A model generated the notes under the pieces. The model was not told the origin of the DNA and ran no database searches. It was given only the letters and a program-made list of their open reading frames with translations. From Flavobacterium sp. UBA7680 (GTDB lineage: Bacteria; Bacteroidota; Bacteroidia; Flavobacteriales; Flavobacteriaceae), in NCBI RefSeq assembly GCF_002482975.1, contig NZ_DLHA01000032.1, positions 202,302-266,301 on the forward strand: a stretch of DNA of 64,000 nucleotides, written 5' to 3'. Below, in pieces: positions 62,141 through 64,000 of the stretch. The first letter of the stretch is position 1, and every line of letters begins with the position of its first letter. Both the position numbers and the translations under genes were made by a program.

Positions 62141-62266
62141 TTGCCCACTGATTTTACTGGTTTAAACGGGTGCACACAGATTTTTTATTCTCATTTATTC
62201 ATAATTAAAAGTTAGGAAAAAAACATCAGTGCAAACCAGTTCAATCCGTCAAACCCGTGGGCCAAA
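62141..62266. repeat. Imperfect inverted repeat between GH78 and MGH1-like genes
   Basis: TTTGCCCACTGATTTTACTGG near the left is mirrored by CCAGTTCAATCC and ACCCGTGGGCCAAA at the right, with ACAGATTTTTT / AAAAAAACATCAGT inside. It occupies most of the 170-bp gap and resembles the other gap elements in layout but not in sequence. Confidence 0.55.
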
Positions 62267-62272
62267 AAAACT

Positions 62273-63841
62273 TTACTCAGAAACCAACTTCTCCAATTTC
62301 TCAGAAAAAGCAATTTCTTTTCCGTTTTTAAAGATTCTGAATCCTTTACCTTTTTTATATTTTTCTCCAGTTTTATCCCAAAGAATCGTAATAATATTGC
62401 CGTGATATAAAACATTATCCAAACAAAACCAATCCCATTTTTCTTGCGGAATTAACGGATTTACTTCTATTTTTTCATCAGCTCTTGGGCGCAAACCAAC
62501 CAATCCGGTAATCACCAAATCATTAAACGTGGAATGATTATAATAACGGCTTCTTTCTCTGTCGCCCATTAGCCAATATCCCGTTGTTTCGTCTAAATAT
62601 TCTCCTAAATATGGTTTTCCATGAAAATATTGCGATTCAACATACAAGCTCATTTGTTTGAAATAATCGGTTTTCGCAACATAATTCTGATTGTAATTAT
62701 TCAAAACATTCGCTAAAGCCGTTAACGTCTGCGAACTTGCAAAAGGCCAAATTGCACCGTCCCATTCACAGGTTCCGGTTCCGTGTGTTCTAAAACGCGG
62801 GCTTCTTCTTTCAGCCGTTGTCAAACCAAATGGAGCCGAAAATCCTTTTTCATCTTTAATTTGCTCCCAGGCTTTTTCAAAACCTTTATTTTGTTCCGGC
62901 AGATTAAAATACCACGGAATAAATCCAATCGCTTCTCTAACTTGTGCTAATGTATCTTTTTCTGTAAAGGTCTCAAAAAATTCACTTTTCGGATTCCATA
63001 ATTTCGTTTCTACTAATTGCTGTAAAACAGCAGCTCTAGCTTTGAACACTATTTCTCCTGCTTTATCGCCTTTCATAGCCGCCATTTTAGACAACGCTAC
63101 TGCATTTCCAAACATATAACTATTAATTGTTGGACGGGCATTTCTAAATTTTCTAGCTCCGCTAAGCGATTCTTCCATTCCGTCTTTTACATCATACTGC
63201 CAAAACAAACCATCTTTTCGTTGTCTGTCTTCTTCCCAAGCTATATATTCTGCAAATAAATCAGGATACATATCCAATAAAAACTTTTCGTCTTTATTTA
63301 CTAAATATCTATTATACAAAGCATAAGCCGTCCAACTGCTAAAAGTTCGCAATTTTTTCATTGGTTTACCATCATTCCCTCTAAACCATAAATGAACGTC
63401 CTGCTCAATATACTGCGGATCATGAACCCATCTAAATTCGTTAATATGATGCCCCAAAGCACAGCTAATCATATTATATTTATCAGCATAAGAACGATCA
63501 ACCAAAAACTCGGTAATTGCAAATCCCTGCTGTGTATTTTTAATGTGTTTTCTCGCGCTCCACCATCTGAAATAATAAATTTCCTCAAAATTCTGCTGTG
63601 GACATTCAAACAACGGAATATTCTTTTCCATCCAAGTCCAGGCACTGTCATTCGGAATTGCAAACTTCAAATTTTCATCTTCCATTGTGTTGAAATAATC
63701 AACATAATGCTTGAAGTTCTCTTCTTTCAAAACAACCGATTTTCCTTTTTGAGAATACCCCACACTTGATTTACAACCACTGTTTATACAAGCGATTACT
63801 ATTGAAAGTGTTATTATTTTATATTTGAAATGTTGTAACAT
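62273..63841 (-). CDS. MGH1-like (alpha/alpha)6 glycoside hydrolase
   Basis: A 522-residue lipoprotein (IVIACINSGC, Cys near 22). The body is an (alpha/alpha)6 barrel of the mannosyl-oligosaccharide-glucosidase-like (MGH1) type, with EEIYYFRWWSARKHI, CALGHHINEFRWVHDP, KDGMEESLSGARKFRN and GTGTCEWDGAIWPFASSQTL as its conserved blocks; acid residues in DGMEES and CEWDG would be catalytic. A C-terminal beta strand region (IEVNPLIPQEKWDWF) is usual for this class. The likely role is exo-hydrolysis of an oligosaccharide; the substrate is unknown. It is the first gene of the visible leftward cluster. Confidence 0.82.
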   Translation of the reverse strand: MLQHFKYKIITLSIVIACINSGCKSSVGYSQKGKSVVLKEENFKHYVDYFNTMEDENLKFAIPNDSAWTWMEKNIPLFECPQQNFEEIYYFRWWSARKHIKNTQQGFAITEFLVDRSYADKYNMISCALGHHINEFRWVHDPQYIEQDVHLWFRGNDGKPMKKLRTFSSWTAYALYNRYLVNKDEKFLLDMYPDLFAEYIAWEEDRQRKDGLFWQYDVKDGMEESLSGARKFRNARPTINSYMFGNAVALSKMAAMKGDKAGEIVFKARAAVLQQLVETKLWNPKSEFFETFTEKDTLAQVREAIGFIPWYFNLPEQNKGFEKAWEQIKDEKGFSAPFGLTTAERRSPRFRTHGTGTCEWDGAIWPFASSQTLTALANVLNNYNQNYVAKTDYFKQMSLYVESQYFHGKPYLGEYLDETTGYWLMGDRERSRYYNHSTFNDLVITGLVGLRPRADEKIEVNPLIPQEKWDWFCLDNVLYHGNIITILWDKTGEKYKKGKGFRIFKNGKEIAFSEKLEKLVSE

Positions 63842-63870
63842 ATTCTAATTATTATTTTTAAAATTAATTC

Positions 63871-63954
63871 TTTGGGCGTGTCCCTTCGGGTCGTGCTGTC
63901 CGTTCCCGCTTCCCGATGAAAAATCGGGAGAGCTCCACTTCCATCACTCACGCA
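63871..63954. repeat. Framed-hairpin element, right copy in inverted orientation
   Basis: GGGCGTGTCCCTTCGGGTCG, GTTCCCGCT, the hairpin TCCCGAT...ATCGGGA, then AGCTCCACTTCCATCACTCA and CGCA. The constant parts equal those at 54051-54148 reversed; the hairpin differs entirely. Confidence 0.8.
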
Positions 63955-63977
63955 AGACACCTATACGTTTTCTCACT

Positions 63978-64000
63978 CCTGCAAGGTTTCAAAAACCTTG
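63978..64000. repeat. CCTGCAAGG hairpin, cut by window edge
   Basis: CCTGCAAGGTTTCAAAAACC followed by TTG runs into the window end; it matches the first half of the hairpin at 53818-53850. Confidence 0.55.

Overview
The window looks like chromosomal DNA of a Flavobacterium (Bacteroidota), probably close to F. johnsoniae. Supporting signs are the low GC content, promoters of the flavobacterial type (TTG, about 20 nt, TAnnTTTG), a giant SprB-repeat protein with a type IX secretion (T9SS) C-terminal sorting domain, TonB-dependent outer-membrane uptake, a run of secreted glycoside hydrolases, many small lipoproteins, and dense intergenic palindromic repeats of kinds common in this genus. No tRNA, rRNA, CRISPR array or transposase was seen.

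Positions 1-8336 read as a very AT-rich defence island. A leftward pair (GIY-YIG/DUF2075-type NTPase, cut by the window edge, plus a MazG-like nucleotide pyrophosphohydrolase) overlaps by ATGA behind a clear promoter. Rightward and divergent from it is a tight four-gene cassette: a ParB-like protein, a D12-class adenine methylase, an SMC/ABC-like ATPase and an HNH nuclease. The last two resemble the PtuA/PtuB pair of Septu, but the ParB and methylase partners are not part of Septu as I know it. A phospholipase-D-type nuclease with a putative PUA-like C-terminal domain follows. This is the best candidate for an undescribed system.

Positions 8386-19508 hold a retropepsin-like protease, a large repeat lipoprotein, an OsmC / alpha-beta hydrolase / OxyR oxidative-stress group (OxyR with both redox cysteines), a leftward GNAT-MarR-AraC-siderophore-interacting-protein run, an HxlR regulator and a small coiled-coil-like protein.

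Positions 20191-32683 look like one operon punctuated by hairpins: a tail-collar (MdpB-like) protein, a periplasmic-binding-protein-fold protein without signal peptide, a 3263-residue T9SS adhesin with Ig-like and about 24 SprB-type repeats, and an outer-membrane beta-barrel.

Positions 32767-46766 hold two small lipoproteins, a CPA1 Na+/H+ antiporter, a TonB-dependent siderophore receptor, nrdB-nrdA (residues fit a class Id-type reductase) and an ankyrin-DUF2271-PepSY/flavodoxin reductase-ApbE operon that looks like an extracytoplasmic flavinylation and electron-transfer system. The TonB receptor and this operon share nearly the same 14-bp sequence just downstream of matching -7 boxes, suggesting a common (iron?) repressor.

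Positions 47592-63841 are a leftward glycan-degradation cluster: GH2 beta-galactosidase type, a large GH2 with malectin and CBM-like modules, an alpha-glucuronidase-like enzyme, a secreted sugar-isomerase-like protein, a BNR/sialidase-fold enzyme, a GH78 alpha-L-rhamnosidase and an (alpha/alpha)6 MGH1-like hydrolase. Rhamnose, glucuronate and galactose activities together suggest a plant glycan such as arabinogalactan or rhamnogalacturonan. No SusC/SusD pair lies in the window. Most gaps between these genes carry imperfect inverted repeats.
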